Below are positions 36,301-50,159 of a DNA stretch of 64,000 nt, piece after piece. The position numbers were made by a program, and so were the translations under genes. Origin of the DNA: Tomocerus qinae (taxonomy: Eukaryota; Arthropoda; Collembola; Entomobryomorpha; Tomoceridae); contig CM034547.1 of assembly GCA_020055645.1 (NCBI GenBank), positions 47,342,409 through 47,406,408 on the forward strand, read 5' to 3'. Position 1 is the stretch's first letter. Each line of letters begins with the position of its first letter. The notes beneath the pieces were generated by a model. It ran no database searches, was not told the DNA's origin, and worked only from the letters and a program-made list of their open reading frames with translations.

Positions 36301-38096
36301 ATGGTGAAAGTACTGCGGACTATGTAGTACTTTCACCATGTGCAATTAAATATTTACTAAGGACCAATACTGACATGGGAATAAATCACCGTTTATATAG
36401 AAATCATATACGTAGGAAATTGGTTATTGGATCTAGCACGTTTTTGATAGTAAATATATATAACTCTAATTTTCAACTGTTCAAGAAACAACTATCAAAT
36501 AATTCTTAAAAAACTAATTGTTGATGTTACTTACATTTATGATAAATACAATATCTGTAAAATTCAAACGAGTAAAATAATCGTTATATCAATGGACTAG
36601 TACCAATACCAAGGCATAATTGTATAAGTATATGTATATATTTGAGTCGGTTTATCTACTCCATCCCTTGTAGTCAAATTATGTAGCTAGGTTATTTTCA
36701 TTTTTCATTTAAGGAGTATCAAACAATCATGAATGTTTATAACAAATAATTCAGCTACACTACATAACTATTAAGTGCCAAAAAGGCAAACGATTTTGAA
36801 GAGTCGGATACTTTAAATTAAACCATCCAAAAGTACAAAACAGTGTGCTTAAAAACTGGGAAAAGAATTAATCGAGGATTAAAAAGTAAGAGCTGGCTAC
36901 ATCAGAAAGTTTGTAATTAAATTCTCTCCAACTAAGTCAGGACCACTACAATTAAAATCCGCATAAGCCTTTCTCAACACTCAACGATTGTGGGACATAA
37001 GCCACTGCCATTGGTAAATATACTATTTAACACTGATAAAAATAAAAATAATAAATAATGCAATGAACTATATAATGTCTATTAAAAGTATCTGGTCATT
37101 CTGGTGTACTTAAAAGTCTCTGTGAACACTTTCGTGCCATTATTTTGTTCGGTCTGATACTCCCAAAATCTTAGCTGTACAATAGGTTAGTTTTAGACTT
37201 AATTTGCAGCAGTATTCTGCAAAGCTTTTTAATAAGCTTTCCTAGCCTAGCTCAACATCAACATCTATATCTGCACTATGTGATTTGATTACATTACAGG
37301 TGGGCTTCTCTAAAAATTGTTGGACATGCATAAATCGTACTTCAATCATCAAAATAAATAACCATTCATGAATAGCATGTACTATATTGTAACAATCAAT
37401 ATAAATAGGAGATTGACTTATTGCAGGTTAGTTCAGTATTGAATGAAGATATTATTGTAAAGTATTAATAGAAGTACCTATGGAGGTATAGATGCATAGA
37501 TAATGTAAGGCATACGAAATACATAGGTATATAATCCGAAATTCATATTGTAATGATTATAATGATCACGTTTCTGTGGAATTATTCTTAAGTGTCATTT
37601 TCACAAGTTTACATCATTCACGTACACTTATATATAGGTAACACACTTATTGCAGGTTGCAGTGTATATGTATAACTACACAAATTTATACCCGAAATCG
37701 GTGTTTTATAAAATAATTTATAAAATACGGGGCTCAAATTCTCGGTAATCGAAATTGAGTTCGGAGAGGAACTGATACTGATTGACAAGAAAAAGAAAAC
37801 AGAACTGCACTACAAAAATCGAAGTGGTCAGGATTAGATATACTATTTCTCATGATTATACCGCGTTTAATCTTCAAAATCCAAAAAGTATTCATGAAGA
37901 AAAACTCAATTAATACAACTGGCAAGATGGCGAACTTGATAAATGCATGGATTATACATAAATATTACAATGGAGAATAATTAGCAACAATGTCTTATGT
38001 GAATGGTAATAAACAAATAATAGATATTTTAGATGTTATCAGTTTCGATTACTTTGAATATCCAAATCAAAACTTTATAATATATATATATAATTA
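33370..38096. other. Noncoding stretch between PPP4R3 and WDR20
   Basis: No supported coding exon on either strand. Part of the right side may be 3' untranslated sequence of WDR20. At 34,975-35,020 there is a GC-richer block with GGTCCGACGGAC-like words; a weak counterpart (CCGTCCGTGTCCGTC) lies near 35,694, but I could not show a true inverted-repeat element. A hairpin at 36,298-36,342 is listed separately. Confidence 0.4.
36298..36342. repeat. Perfect 17-bp hairpin repeat
   Basis: CACATGGTGAAAGTACT (36,298-36,314) and its exact reverse complement (36,326-36,342) surround an 11-bp loop. A further copy of the core ACTTTCACCATGT lies at about 36,117-36,129 in the orientation of the right arm. 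Copies 36,117 and 36,298 together could be terminal repeats of an element of about 200 bp. Confidence 0.7.
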
Positions 38097-41000
38097 TTAT
38101 AACTGACTAACAACGTCGCCAGGTCTGGCCCAGGTGCAAACTATTCCATCTTGGCAAGCAGTTACGATAGATTCCTCCCTGAAGACAAGAGAAGTCAGCC
38201 TCTCATGGGATATCTTTTTGCAAACCAACGGCTCCAACAAAGGACATTCGTCTAACCTAGGACACGCTTGAGTTCCGATGAGTTTCAAAGGGTCTTCCAA
38301 ACTAACGTTGATTCCCAAGCTAAGTGCAGCATTTCCGGTGGATTTCGAACTTACAGCAGCGCCCTTATCAGGTTTAGACGATCCTAGACTGAAATTCCGT
38401 TTATGCTCCTTGGTCTCTTTGTCTTTGCTTTTCTCCTTGTCTTTATCACCACTGCCAAAGCTCAAGGCTCCAAATCGGAGAGACAAGATACTATGACTAT
38501 GACCAGATGTTGAGTTTTGAGAGTTTGTTCCATTGCCATTCGTGGAAGAATTGCCCCCCGCAGCGACTAACGAATTTACATTAGATATTGAACCTGTAAC
38601 CTGTGTCCCACTTACACTACTAACATTATTTGGTACAAGAAGAACTGCACCGGAATCGTCCTTGTCATTTGAATGTGTCACAGAATTACACGGTGTAGAG
38701 GAACTACTTATTGCAGACGAAGTGCAATTGCTTATATTTGTGGAAGTAGGATTTGGCAAATTAGGATTACTACTGCTAGGCGTGTGATGATGGTGACTAT
38801 TGCTTATTTTTGAATTGGAATGGACAGTTGAAGTACAAGGACTCATATCACCTGGTGCTTTAGATGAGGGACGAGATTTCCCAAAAGGTTGCTTCAGTAC
38901 ATCTTCCGTTAAATCCCATAAACATAACTGAGTGTCTTGTCCAACTGAACCAACCCGGTAGCACGCAGGGATTCGCGTTGATGACGGCTCTGAAACACTG
39001 AGTCTCAGACTTTCAGAAGTTCTACTGTATCTACTTGAACGCGGCACAAAATTAGACGTATTACAATTCGTAGTCGAACAAGTGCTATTCACATGATTCA
39101 CTAATTGTTTTCCACTAGAACTGTTTTGTTGTTGACAGGAACAAGATACACATGATGGGTGATGAAGGGTCGTTGATGTCGAACCTGTTCCGGACGTGGT
39201 TACTGAATCACATGAAAATACACCGGACGACTGACAGTCATTTGAGTGATGCCGATTCACTCCAACTCCCGAATCGCCACCACCACAGTCTTCACTTGAG
39301 TCCATATCACCATAAGTAGTTGTAAAAGGGTCAAATGCCACAACCGACACCCACGACCTATTCGGCAATTCACATAATTTTTATATAGTTACATTCTTTT
39401 CTCAATATTTATTTTAGACAGGTAGTTGTATTTAAAAAAAATGTCACGGTTAGTATAAAAATGAATTTACTTGTGCCCTTGTCCTCGTGCAACAACCCGT
39501 CGCTCTTTAAAACTCCAAAGAGTGACTAAATCATCTTCTCCACCAACGCAGATATATTTACCATCAGGAGACCAACAAACACACAACAACCCACCGAAAT
39601 AGGACCGAGTCACACCAACTAACTCATGACTGTCATATCTGTATACAAATATTCAAAATCCCCATTTAAAGTCACCTTAACGTTATTTATAATACATTAT
39701 TGCACACTTAGAAAGAGACAAACTGTAAATAATATATTTCGCAACTCGCTGATGTGAAGCATAAAGTACAAACTAAACAAAGCTAAGTTAAGTGATAAAT
39801 GTACAAAATTAGCTTACCGGAATATTCTCAGAAAACCGTCCTGGGAAACTACCGCAACAAATTGTCCACACGGGGAAAATACAAATTCATTAATAGCACC
39901 TTCACCAAGAGTCCATCGCGTGATTGGATTTCGAGGAGTTTTACTTTTGCAATTAGAAACGGAGTATCCTGGACCTTGTTTAGAGACTTGGTAATGGGGA
40001 GCAGTCGTTCCACAAGAATTGTCCACATTGTATAGGTACATGTGACCACTTGCATGAGACACCAGGAACATAACGGTGGAGCTAGGTACCCATCGTATGC
40101 AGGTCACTCGCGTTTTGTCTATCACTCTCTAAAAATTACAACAAAGTTTAATACCCTGTCAATTTCCAAAATACTGATTACTGTCGAATGTCAAACTGTA
40201 TATTTTCTGAACTTTATTTCATTAATTTCTGTAACTACATAGATCAGCACATACATAAACACAGTCACAGTTTATACGACCTTGTGGTCTTGATCTACTG
40301 GTTATAGACAACGTACAAAAATGACTACAAAATAAAAAATAAAGTTACAATACGATTATTGAAAAATTGAACAAGTGAACAATAAGTTAAGTTAAGAATA
40401 AAGAATAATGCTGTCAAAATAGCTTAACAATAATAATATGTCATTATACAGATATACCTACATAAAAATATTGACATAATATTATACGACTATACGAACC
40501 GAGTCGATTCGGTAGAATAAAGAGGTTTAAGTAGTCAGTAGTAATATTATGCAATCATACTAACCCGATACATTAGACTCGCTTACAATATACGATTACA
40601 CCCATATGAAATATAGAATATGATATAGGTTAAGTAATACAAAATTAATGACATACTTCCTCATTATAGAGTTTATTGACTTCCTTGGTAGCAGGGTCTA
40701 CTAATTGAATCTGTCCTCCAGAGAAGCCAATGAGAAGAGACAGACTAAACAAACTTTCCTGTGCAGCAGTCATCGAGTTAAAATCATGACACGTTGGGTT
40801 CGTCCCTTTGTATACTCTTTTGTCAATTGGTTTGGTTATATCGACGGGCTGAAAAATTAAACAACAAATTCAAAATTCCCAAAATTAATATTTTTAAATT
40901 AAGTTACATAAATATAAATAGTGATATTAATGTAAAGATTAGATTTACTAGATTAGATACATTGATTGATCATACAAAAATATTATTTTTATAACATCTA

Positions 41001-41709
41001 ACTAAGTATCTCAATTTACTGACTTTGTAAAGTAAATAACTCAAAAAATTGGTTTGATTTACAATCAACATTTTACAAACACATAAGTTATATTAGATTT
41101 AGACTAACCGTTAGATTCACCCACAAACCAATTATTTAGCTACATAAGTTGATTTTCCCAAAATTCGTCTTATAAAATGTATTCTGACCTAAAGAGAAGG
41201 GGTTTATAAACAATAAAAAGAATAGATTGGTTTAGGTAATTTACCTTACGGCACCCCATGTACGGATACACAAAAAGTTCCTTTCCCAAATTTAAGCAAA
41301 TACGATGGTTCGTTGTGTAAAGATCAAGGTTCAAATCTTGTTCGGGAAGTAGTAAAGAATCACTATTGCCTGTAGATGTGGATATTTTATTAGATGTCGG
41401 AAACGGAGAATTTGACCGGGAGTCTACCAAATGGTCACCATTCCCGCTAGGTGCTCCAGACGGGGAGTTAGCAGTGGGATTAGTTGTTGCAGTCCCACAG
41501 GCACCCATTAGAGTAATGAACGAAACACGGACAGGCGGACTGGTTCCTGGGGCGGGGGTTGTATTGTTGGCCACGTAGGTGACGGGCCGAGTGGTCCTAG
41601 AGAATTCGACCGCGGAGGCGAGTCGGTAAGTACCCTCTCGAGTGGAAAACTGGCTCTTGAGCTCCTCCCGGCCGCTGCCTGCCTCCCCGCCACCGCCGAT
41701 CGACGCCAT
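38097..41709 (-). CDS. WDR20: WD repeat-containing protein 20
   Basis: Five exons on the minus strand: 41709-41245, 40848-40657, 40128-39818, 39638-39471 and 39357-38097; 2397 nt and 798 residues. WDR20 is a WD40 beta-propeller that activates the deubiquitinases USP12 and USP46 together with UAF1. Family signatures run throughout: [13 protein letters not shown] at the N-terminus, [113 protein letters not shown], and the closing [14 protein letters not shown]. Two regions are much expanded relative to the human protein: a Pro/Ser/Asn-rich insert in exon 1 (about residues 45-105) and a long Ser/Thr/Asn-rich loop in the last exon, between the WD repeats. Both are probably disordered. ATG choice at 41,709 follows the family start. 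Confidence 0.95.
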
Positions 41710-44700
41710 TACGACATCACTCCCGCCTCTGTTGACCGTGTCAAGGCTCGTCTCACACTTTTAGAACACTCATCATTTCTTTCAGCTCGATTTCTATAGT
41801 CTTTGAATGTCCAAGTCACTACTGGACAAGTGAAATCAGCAGAATTTTGAAACCAACTCTTTCCCTACTGTCAACTGGTCGCCATTCGGCTCCAGGTTTG
41901 ATTCACTTCTGCACATGAGCTCTTTAGCTATTAGTAACCTCAAGAGCTACACACAACACAACAGCCAGCTACACATATTCATGTAAAACAATATACCTAT
42001 CTATACATACATACGGAATAATCTTATGCATATATAGACTAATATTATTTTTGTTTGTGTAGATGTGTGTATGTTTTATATGCATCCGACTTTTGACTCG
42101 CAATCGCAATGCATGCATATTATGTTCTCTGTAAGCCCTTACTATAAAAACATTATACACTGCTATATAAAATTATATCACTGTATAGTACATTATAGTA
42201 TAAGTACACCTATAAAGCTTTAAGTAGTACTTGTACAACTTGTACTTGCACCTTAGCTTTAGCTTATTAGCTGTTTAGCTTGTATTTTCTATAGCTCACT
42301 TACTTACACATACACATAGCAATGCAATGCAATGCTGTTACACATTTACACTTAAGTTAGATCACAGTTATAGACATTAGATGTAGAAGATGCTAACTTA
42401 AAGCTAATCATAATATAGAAATACAAAATAAAATGCGAATTCGAATATGAAATATTATTCGCACAATTAATAGACAAGGTACCGAAGTTATACATAGCCA
42501 TTTGTTTCTAAAAGATGTTACTCATGTTAGGTTACTTACATTCATTCTGTCCTAATTACTTGTCATCATAAAACACATAGGTAGAGTAGACACTAGACAC
42601 TCAAGGTTAGACTATACTGACAAAACAGACAGATTTAACATACAGAATACACTAAAGCCAATTCAATTTTCGTACAATTGTACGTTTCATTATAATATGG
42701 TACGACGTACGACATAATTTGTGAAAACGATTTTATCAGACAATCAATAGACGTTTCCCACAATTCCAGGATAACACAGGCAGGTACTGTAGTCATTTCA
42801 ATACCTATTCATGTTAATTTAGTGACCGGTCACCAATTGTGGGAAACCTCTATTGGGCTGCATGATTTCCAAAAGATCTTGGTAGAATCGTTTTGATTCA
42901 TTTGTGTGTAGATACATCATATAATTATTAATCATTACAGTTAAAACGTTAGTGCTTGCATGTACTAAATAATTAATAGTCATTGACCATTTACAAGTTG
43001 ACATTCGTAATTACTGATTAGATTGCATACAATTTAATGTTACTACAGACAGCCTTACTGTATATATAAATAATGATAAAGTTAGAATCGACTGTTACTG
43101 TTACCGTTCATGTCTCATTATAGGTTTAGAAGTCACACTCACAAACAACAAACATAGGAGTCCGATAAACTGACAATTATATACAATACACTGAGGGACA
43201 GGACTGGTAATCCAGCTGAAGTTTTGTCTTATTTGTTCTTGTTAGTATTCTCTAAAATTAGTATAAATGCTTTTATATACTCTGCCTGTGTCGATGGATG
43301 TCAATATGTATTGTTATCATATTAATATTGAGTGCAATTTATGCGATATGAATCTCACATAACAAAACATACTGATAATTTCACATTCACATCATAAGTA
43401 GATAAGTAGTCTTCACCATAAAACTACTATAAGTAATATGAATATTATATGAAACTTTGCTTGCTGACTTGCTGATGGTTTTGGGTTTTCAGTTGACAGT
43501 TGCAGTCTAATCTAATTAATTAGCCTTAATCTTGTATTGGGCAGCAACAACTAAGCAATGTGTACTGTACAGCTACCTATTTAATGTACTACCTAAAAAT
43601 GGTTTAGTTGTTTAAGTTTAGTATAGCGCGGTAATAAAATAATAATAAGCAAATTGAGTATTAAAGACAGTAAGCAAATTGTAGGTCTTCCAGCTCTTAA
43701 AGTATTTAGAGCAAATTATTATTATTATTTGCATAATATTTTGCTTATAGCATATAGGATCTTTCAAAAAGTCGACGAAAGAAAAAAATATCCATCCTTA
43801 GTTAGGCTAACCTACATAAGAGAGCCGAGAAAAGAATAAAAATGTCTTTAGTTAGCTAAAATTTGAAAATGCTTTATATTCTGTGTACCAGTGTACCTTC
43901 ATTTAGGAAATGGACGAGACGTGAGACAACTAGTTTAGTAGCATACTTCTATTTAATTTTTGATGCTTCGATCAGTCAGATCCTTATCGTCACTTTAGCA
44001 CGTGCTTTCTCTTTTTTTATGCTAATGCTAATCTAAACTCACCGTTTCTTTCACCGGAAACGATAACTAATAGCCATTGACATGACACATTATATCCATT
44101 TTCATGAGAAGCAGTCCTATATTTGGTACATCTAGACCTACCGAAATGCTTGGGTTTCGGTATTTACAGATAGATTCTCTGTAACCGTGTGCTTTGTGTG
44201 TGGTAATGGTGATAATAATCTAGTAATTGCTATACTACAATTAATTGGTATACTATTTGAGGGTACCAATTTGGTAACTTAAACATTATTTTACGTGTTA
44301 ATACCAGTATTACGCATACTTCTTTACATAAATGCACTTAGTCCTACTATATACTGCATACATGGTTTTATTTTTAGTTGGTGTAACAGCCCGCTGATTT
44401 AATGAACGCACGTGGCCAGCTATGAGTTCAGTTTCATTCAATAATTTTGTGCAAATCAACAGAACAAAAGTTCATTTATAATTATATTATTTTAAATGAA
44501 AAAATGTCATATTTTTTCCAGCCCTTACTGGCTTCAGTGGCTTCATACACACATTAAAGATTAAAAATATTACAAATTGTGCCATGATATATCAAAAAGG
44601 TAATCATATTTTAATATATCGTTATCGTCCCACTTTTTTATAATCATCATATTATCTAAGTATTTTATTTAAATGATAATAAGGCAATTATATTTTTGCA
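41710..44700. other. Divergent intergenic region between WDR20 and UTP25
   Basis: This must hold the promoters of both divergent genes. No coding exon was seen. An acceptor-like TATTTTTGCAG ends at about 44,700, just before the UTP25 leader, so UTP25 probably has a spliced 5' untranslated region with an upstream exon within the previous few hundred bases. Confidence 0.4.
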
Positions 44701-44817
44701 GTTTTCTGTCATACAGCAACCCACTACAAAACTTTTAAAAGCCTTCGGGAATCAGAGTACACTTAAACAATTCATTATACATATAATAGGAACTCAATTA
44801 AATCAACAGAACGTGCA

Positions 44818-47800
44818 ATGGGTCGAGGTCGAGGACGAGGTGGGCACTCCCGAGGGCCAGGACGAGGTCCTAGAAGAGGTGGCAGTAGTCGAGGTCGTGG
44901 TCGCTTTGACGGAAATCCCAATATTTCCCGAAAGAATGTATCACATATGCAGCAATTTGGAGAGCAACATCCTAGTGAGGATGCGGAGAAATTTGGCCCA
45001 ACGTCCGGGAAAAGAGGAAAGTTTGACTGGAAGTCATCACGTGGTAGAAGTGGAATAACGGGCAGCAGTCGTTATAACAGTAACAGAGTGGGAAATGTAT
45101 CTAGTGATGATTCTTCAGAAAGTGAAGAGGAAATTACACCTTACGATCAACTTTTATCAGTGTATTCTGGGGATAAAGTTAGTAAAAAACCTGTTCAAAT
45201 AGTTAGTGAAAGCGAATCTGAGTCTGAAGAAATTGATGCTAGTTCCGACTCCGATGTTTCTGCTGAGTCAGAAAAGGTTGATGATTCCGAATTAAAAGAT
45301 GAAGCACAAATAGAAAGCGATTCAGATGAAGATGATCTTAATGGTGATGAAGAAACGAGTGACATAAACGATAGAAGTGAGGATGATGTAGGTCCTAACA
45401 AGAAAAATGGAATCGAGGAAGAGCAACCTGATGAAGAAAATGTTGAAGTCGAAGACGAAACTGTTATAGAAGATGCTGAAATTGACCCAGACCTTAACGT
45501 AAACTAATTGGGTTTTTAAACCATGTTACACAATAAATGTGCTTAGAAACTTCCCAATTCCAATCTCAGTTGGTGGTAGTGATTAATTTTCTTTCATTTT
45601 TTATAGGAGGAAGCACTACAAGGGGAAACAGTAGATCCATTCCTTAAACATTTTGAACGACAAATGGATGAAAATATGCAACAAGGGTTAAAGACTGAAA
45701 AACCTTACAAAACGACTTTGGTTATTGAATGGCCATGTATAGAACAGTTTCATTTCAGCGGGTTAAGTCTTGATAGCAACACCTCAAATAACTGCGGCAA
45801 GAAAATTGAAGATAAATTAGATTTATCTTTGGATAAATGTCCTAAAATTTCTGTCGTACATCCCCATCATTGCCCCCCTAAGGGCATCACATTGGAGCAA
45901 CTTCATGTTAAACAGCAGTTACATCTTAATTTATCTATTGCCAACCAAGTTAGTGAACAATGAACAAATGCCAAAAACATTTTTAGATTTCTCTCACATT
46001 TTTTAAAACAATTAATAATGCCTCTGTGTCACCTTTCCAGGATATTATAGACAAAGCAACTTGCTCAAAGCCGCTGACTCCTCTACAGACTGAAATGTAT
46101 TCATTGCTATCTGATTACTACGATATTTATTATGCTCAGAGAAATTTTCAAAATGCCGATGCACTGAGAGTGGTAAGGGGAAAAAGACAAGGATAAGTAA
46201 ACAAGTATAAAAATTAAAGGCTATCTTCCACTCTTTTCCGCACAAACATTATGCTGTCAAAATAATACAGAAGTATTTTATATCCGAAAATGTATATAAT
46301 TCATAGGGACTTTTTCCAGTAGTAATATGTACACATGTCCAAGTGAAAGTGGTTTTCTCTTACAAGGCAGTAAAACTATATGCAACTTTTCCTAAAGTGA
46401 AAGTCATAATAACTTAATAAATCTAAACCCATCTTTACTGTCATGCCCCTTTTCGCGTTTGCTGGACACCACACAATAACCAAGTAGTTCGATTTGCATG
46501 GAAACTTGTATATATCTGTTGAACCCAATAAGTGTAAAATTGTTATCTACGACAGGTTAACTCAGGAGCACTATCATATTTTAATTGATTATTTACAGGC
46601 TTACTGTTTGCATGCAGCAAACCATATATGGAAAACAAGAAACAGGATAGTGCATCACAATGCTAAAATGGCTAATAAAGTTGAAGTTCCCGATGGATAT
46701 AGGGACCAAGGATTTGTTCGACCAAAAGTTTTAATATTAGCTCCATTCAAAGACAGTGCTTTAAAAATTATTCAAACATTAATTACAATAATACTTGCCG
46801 AAGAAAAGGGCGCGGTTGCCAATAAAAAAAGATTTATCGAAGAATATGGAGGAACGACATTGTTTCTACCTAAAACAAACCCAAAGCCAGATGACTATAT
46901 GGCAACCTTTGGTGGCAACTGTGATGACAACTACAAAATTGGACTTTCTGTCACGAAAAAAAGTGTCAAGGTATTTTACTATTACTTTGGTGCTTATGCT
47001 AATAGTGTCATTGTAAGGCTTTATAATTATATTTAGGATTTTAAATATTATGCAAGTATTTTTTACCCATGATATTAGATAAATCATGAAAATTATATGT
47101 TTCGTAATTCGTATTATGTATGGACTATAGCTATACACTGGATTCTATTCATCTGACATTATTGTTGCGTCTCCTTTGGGTTTACGCATGATAATTGGGG
47201 CAGAAGGAGAAAAGTAACGTATTTGTATTAATTTTTTTAGTTTGATTATTATAATTATTTAAATAATAATTATGTAATTTTTGATTTTCAGAGATCGAGA
47301 TTACGATTTTCTTTCTTCTATTGAACTTCTTATTATGGATCAGGCTGATGTGTTTTTAATGCAGGTATAATTATTTGATTTAAACGTCTAAATTTCTACA
47401 TCAAGTTCTATGTGTATACTACAAGTCAGTTTAGAAAATAATTCAACGAAATTTTCTCAGAATTGGGATCATGTGCTCCACATAATGAAACATATGCATC
47501 TACAGCCAATAACGACTCATGGAACTGATTTCGGAAGAATACGGCCGTGGGCTTTAGATGGATTAACAAAATATTATTGTCAGACTGTGATGCTTAGTTC
47601 TTGTATGTGTCCAGAGCACAATGCTTTGTTTTCCAGATATTGTAGAAATTTTGCGGGATGTGTGAAAGTTGTCAAACCAATTTTTAGAGGCAGTATATGT
47701 CGTGTAACAGTGCAACTTCCTCAGGTATATCTTTAGAAATTTATGACAATGTTTATCTTTAAAAATATATAAAATAATATTACTTAATATCAACCTTTGC

Positions 47801-48587
47801 TGATTTCAATCTTGTATTTATGTACGAGACGAATACATATTTTATTCTTTATCTAGGTTTTTCAACAGTTTGACTGCGAGTCTCTTCAAAATGTTGACGA
47901 TAACAGATTTGACTTCTTTGTCAAAAATGTGCTACCTAACTTCAAAGACAAACTGATGAGCCATACGTTAATATTCGTATCATCATATTTTGATTTCGTT
48001 AGATTAAGAAATTATTTTAAACGAGAAGAGGTCAGTTTCGTTCAAATTTGTGAGTACACGAAAGTAAGTAAAACAGAAGCCAATATTCATATTTAATGTT
48101 TTTTTTATGGTTGTCTATGTTTTACCCAATAATATTAATGCTGTTTTTCAGGACAAAAAAATTGCTCGCGCGAGAGATTTGTTTTTCCATAATCAAAATC
48201 ATTTCATGCTGTACACTGAGCGTGCACATTTTTTCCGCAGATTTCGTCTCAAGGGAATTGGACATATAATTTTTTACCAACTGCCTCAGAATCCTCATTT
48301 TTATTCTGAATTGTGCGACTTCATTCAAGTGAGACTTATTTAAAGTTGTTATTGTACTAACTCGTTAAAACCGTGGCATTTTATTTATGGACAATCAGTA
48401 TAAACGTTTTGATTTACAGGAAGGTTTTCAAAATCGTAGAGTTCGTATAAGAAAGAATAGCAGTGTAAATGCTATCTATTGCAAATATGATGCTCCACGT
48501 TTATCAGCAATCGTTGGTACAGAACGAGCCGCTCATATGATTTCCTCCGAGAAAAAGGTCCACGCATTCCTTAGTGGCGAGCTGTAG
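44818..48587 (+). CDS. UTP25: U3 snoRNA-associated protein 25 homolog (DEF / DIEXF)
   Basis: Ten exons: 44818-45498, 45607-45948, 46041-46172, 46599-46970, 47131-47213, 47292-47364, 47461-47724, 47857-48063, 48152-48328 and 48420-48587; 2499 nt and 832 residues, all phases closing. UTP25 is a nucleolar component of the small-subunit processome needed for early 18S rRNA processing. It resembles a DEAD-box helicase without a functional ATPase site. The N-terminus (MGRGRGRGG, several RGR/RGG boxes) should bind RNA and is followed by an acidic Ser/Asp/Glu region to about residue 227. Conserved landmarks are [79 protein letters not shown] and, at the end, [18 protein letters not shown]. The stop codon lies 15 bp from the BPNT1 stop on the other strand. 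Confidence 0.95.
48380..48385 (-). terminator. Possible BPNT1 poly(A) signal inside the UTP25 3' end
   Basis: TTTATT on the plus strand gives AATAAA in BPNT1 sense. It lies about 220 bp past the BPNT1 stop, in the last intron of UTP25. If used, the two transcripts overlap in antisense over the whole last UTP25 coding exon. Confidence 0.35.
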
Positions 48588-48602
48588 TACCGTAAGTAAC
48601 TA

Positions 48603-50131
48603 TTAGTTTTTCTTCTGGCGAATACACTGCACGTACCACTCGTGGTCTTCCCCAGGTGCAGTGGCTAGAAGTCCTTTATCATTTTTATGTTGAACCTGCA
48701 TTGTATTATGTATACAAGATTTGATGTACGAGTTTTAATTCAGAAAAACGAACTACTATATTATTATTGTATTCGATATTTGTATTTGTACGCACCAGCT
48801 CTAATAACAATACAACTTATGCTTAAAATGATATATGTTAATATATGTTATAATACGTACATCTTTATTGTATTTATAAGGCTCGCCATTCATATCTGTT
48901 AGTTTTCCACCAATTGCCGTAAGTATCGCTTCAGGGGCACAAGTGTCCCATTTCTTACAACCGGCACTGTCAAATACGTATGCATGTGCTTGTCCTTCCA
49001 TTAATAACAGGGCCTGTAAATAATGTATTATTTTTTAAAGATAAGATGCGGTTTTTGTGCTTTCCTTGAAAAACTTATTCTCAAATGAAATCACTTTCTT
49101 ACTTTGTGACCTGCTCCTCCTACACGAAGCACATCATCGGGTTTAAGCGCATTTAAAGCGGATTCGACGGAAGGTGTAGCGTGTGATCGTGTTGTTGTAA
49201 TAATACGTTTTCCTTTGGGAGGTGCTATTGTTGTAAAACCTCCAAACCCTACATCAGGAATTCCCCACAATGTCCTTCCTTGAATATTCTCTCCAGTTTT
49301 GTAGAATGGCTGATGAATGACACCACCGATTGGGGTACCGTTTACGGCGATTCCAACCAGAACCGTAACGTGAGACACAAGTCCTAATTTTAAAATACGC
49401 TTGATTAAATACCTTTTAAGGTGTAAACTTTCTTCTCCGACGAAAAACGTGAAATTAATCATTCATTTTAGGGAACATAAATGCTCACCTTGTGTAAATT
49501 CTTTCGTTCCATCTAAAGGATCGACCCATATAACTACCTATAGAATTTAAACATAAATAGAATACACCTGTGTCTGTCTATGGTTTCTCGCATAATTTAT
49601 GAAATTTTTGACTAGAACATTTTGAAGTCGCCAGTTGCTAAAGGCCTATACATACCTGGTCTTCGGATATATTACTAATATGATCCGGTACAGTTTTGGT
49701 TAGTATTTCTGGAAATGGATTTGGAGGTATTGTAGTTGTAGAATCTGGAGAGGTTGGCGAAACAAGACCGCCCAAACTCTCGTTAATGTCATTACCTTCT
49801 TCGCCAATTATTGATGCTTTCGGAAAGTTATTGGCCAAGTTTTGTACAATATACTGTTGAGCAGCGCGATCAGCCTTCGTTTGAAGATCGTCAGAACCCT
49901 GCCAAGTATGAAATGAAAACAGTTTTAAGTTTTAACAGATGTACGAATTCTTTAATCTTAAGATTTTGTGCTCACCTTGTCGACTATGTCCAAGTTTCCA
50001 CTTAGCATCACTTTTCTCACGATACTTCCAGCGACATTTACTATCGAGGTAGTTTCATTGACTAGTCTCAATATAAGGGGAATGTTAGTTGTGCTTGTTC
50101 TGGACATCATGCTAACTTTGAAAATATTCAT
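48603..50131 (-). CDS. BPNT1: 3'(2'),5'-bisphosphate nucleotidase 1
   Basis: Six exons on the minus strand: 50131-49976, 49898-49656, 49537-49489, 49383-49103, 49013-48861 and 48695-48603; 975 nt, 324 residues. The enzyme is a magnesium-dependent, lithium-sensitive phosphatase that converts 3'-phosphoadenosine 5'-phosphate to AMP in the cytosol, relieving product inhibition of sulfation. It belongs to the inositol monophosphatase fold. Visible motifs: [21 protein letters not shown] (metal-binding glutamates), [14 protein letters not shown] (metal and catalytic site), [26 protein letters not shown] and [14 protein letters not shown] (second metal aspartate). The start is the first in-frame ATG (50,131) after a TAA; an ATG at 50,110 (MMSRTS) is an equally possible start. 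The C-terminal exon is less conserved than the core. Confidence 0.93.
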
Positions 50132-50159
50132 CCACTCTTGTACCGAATTGGTATACAAT

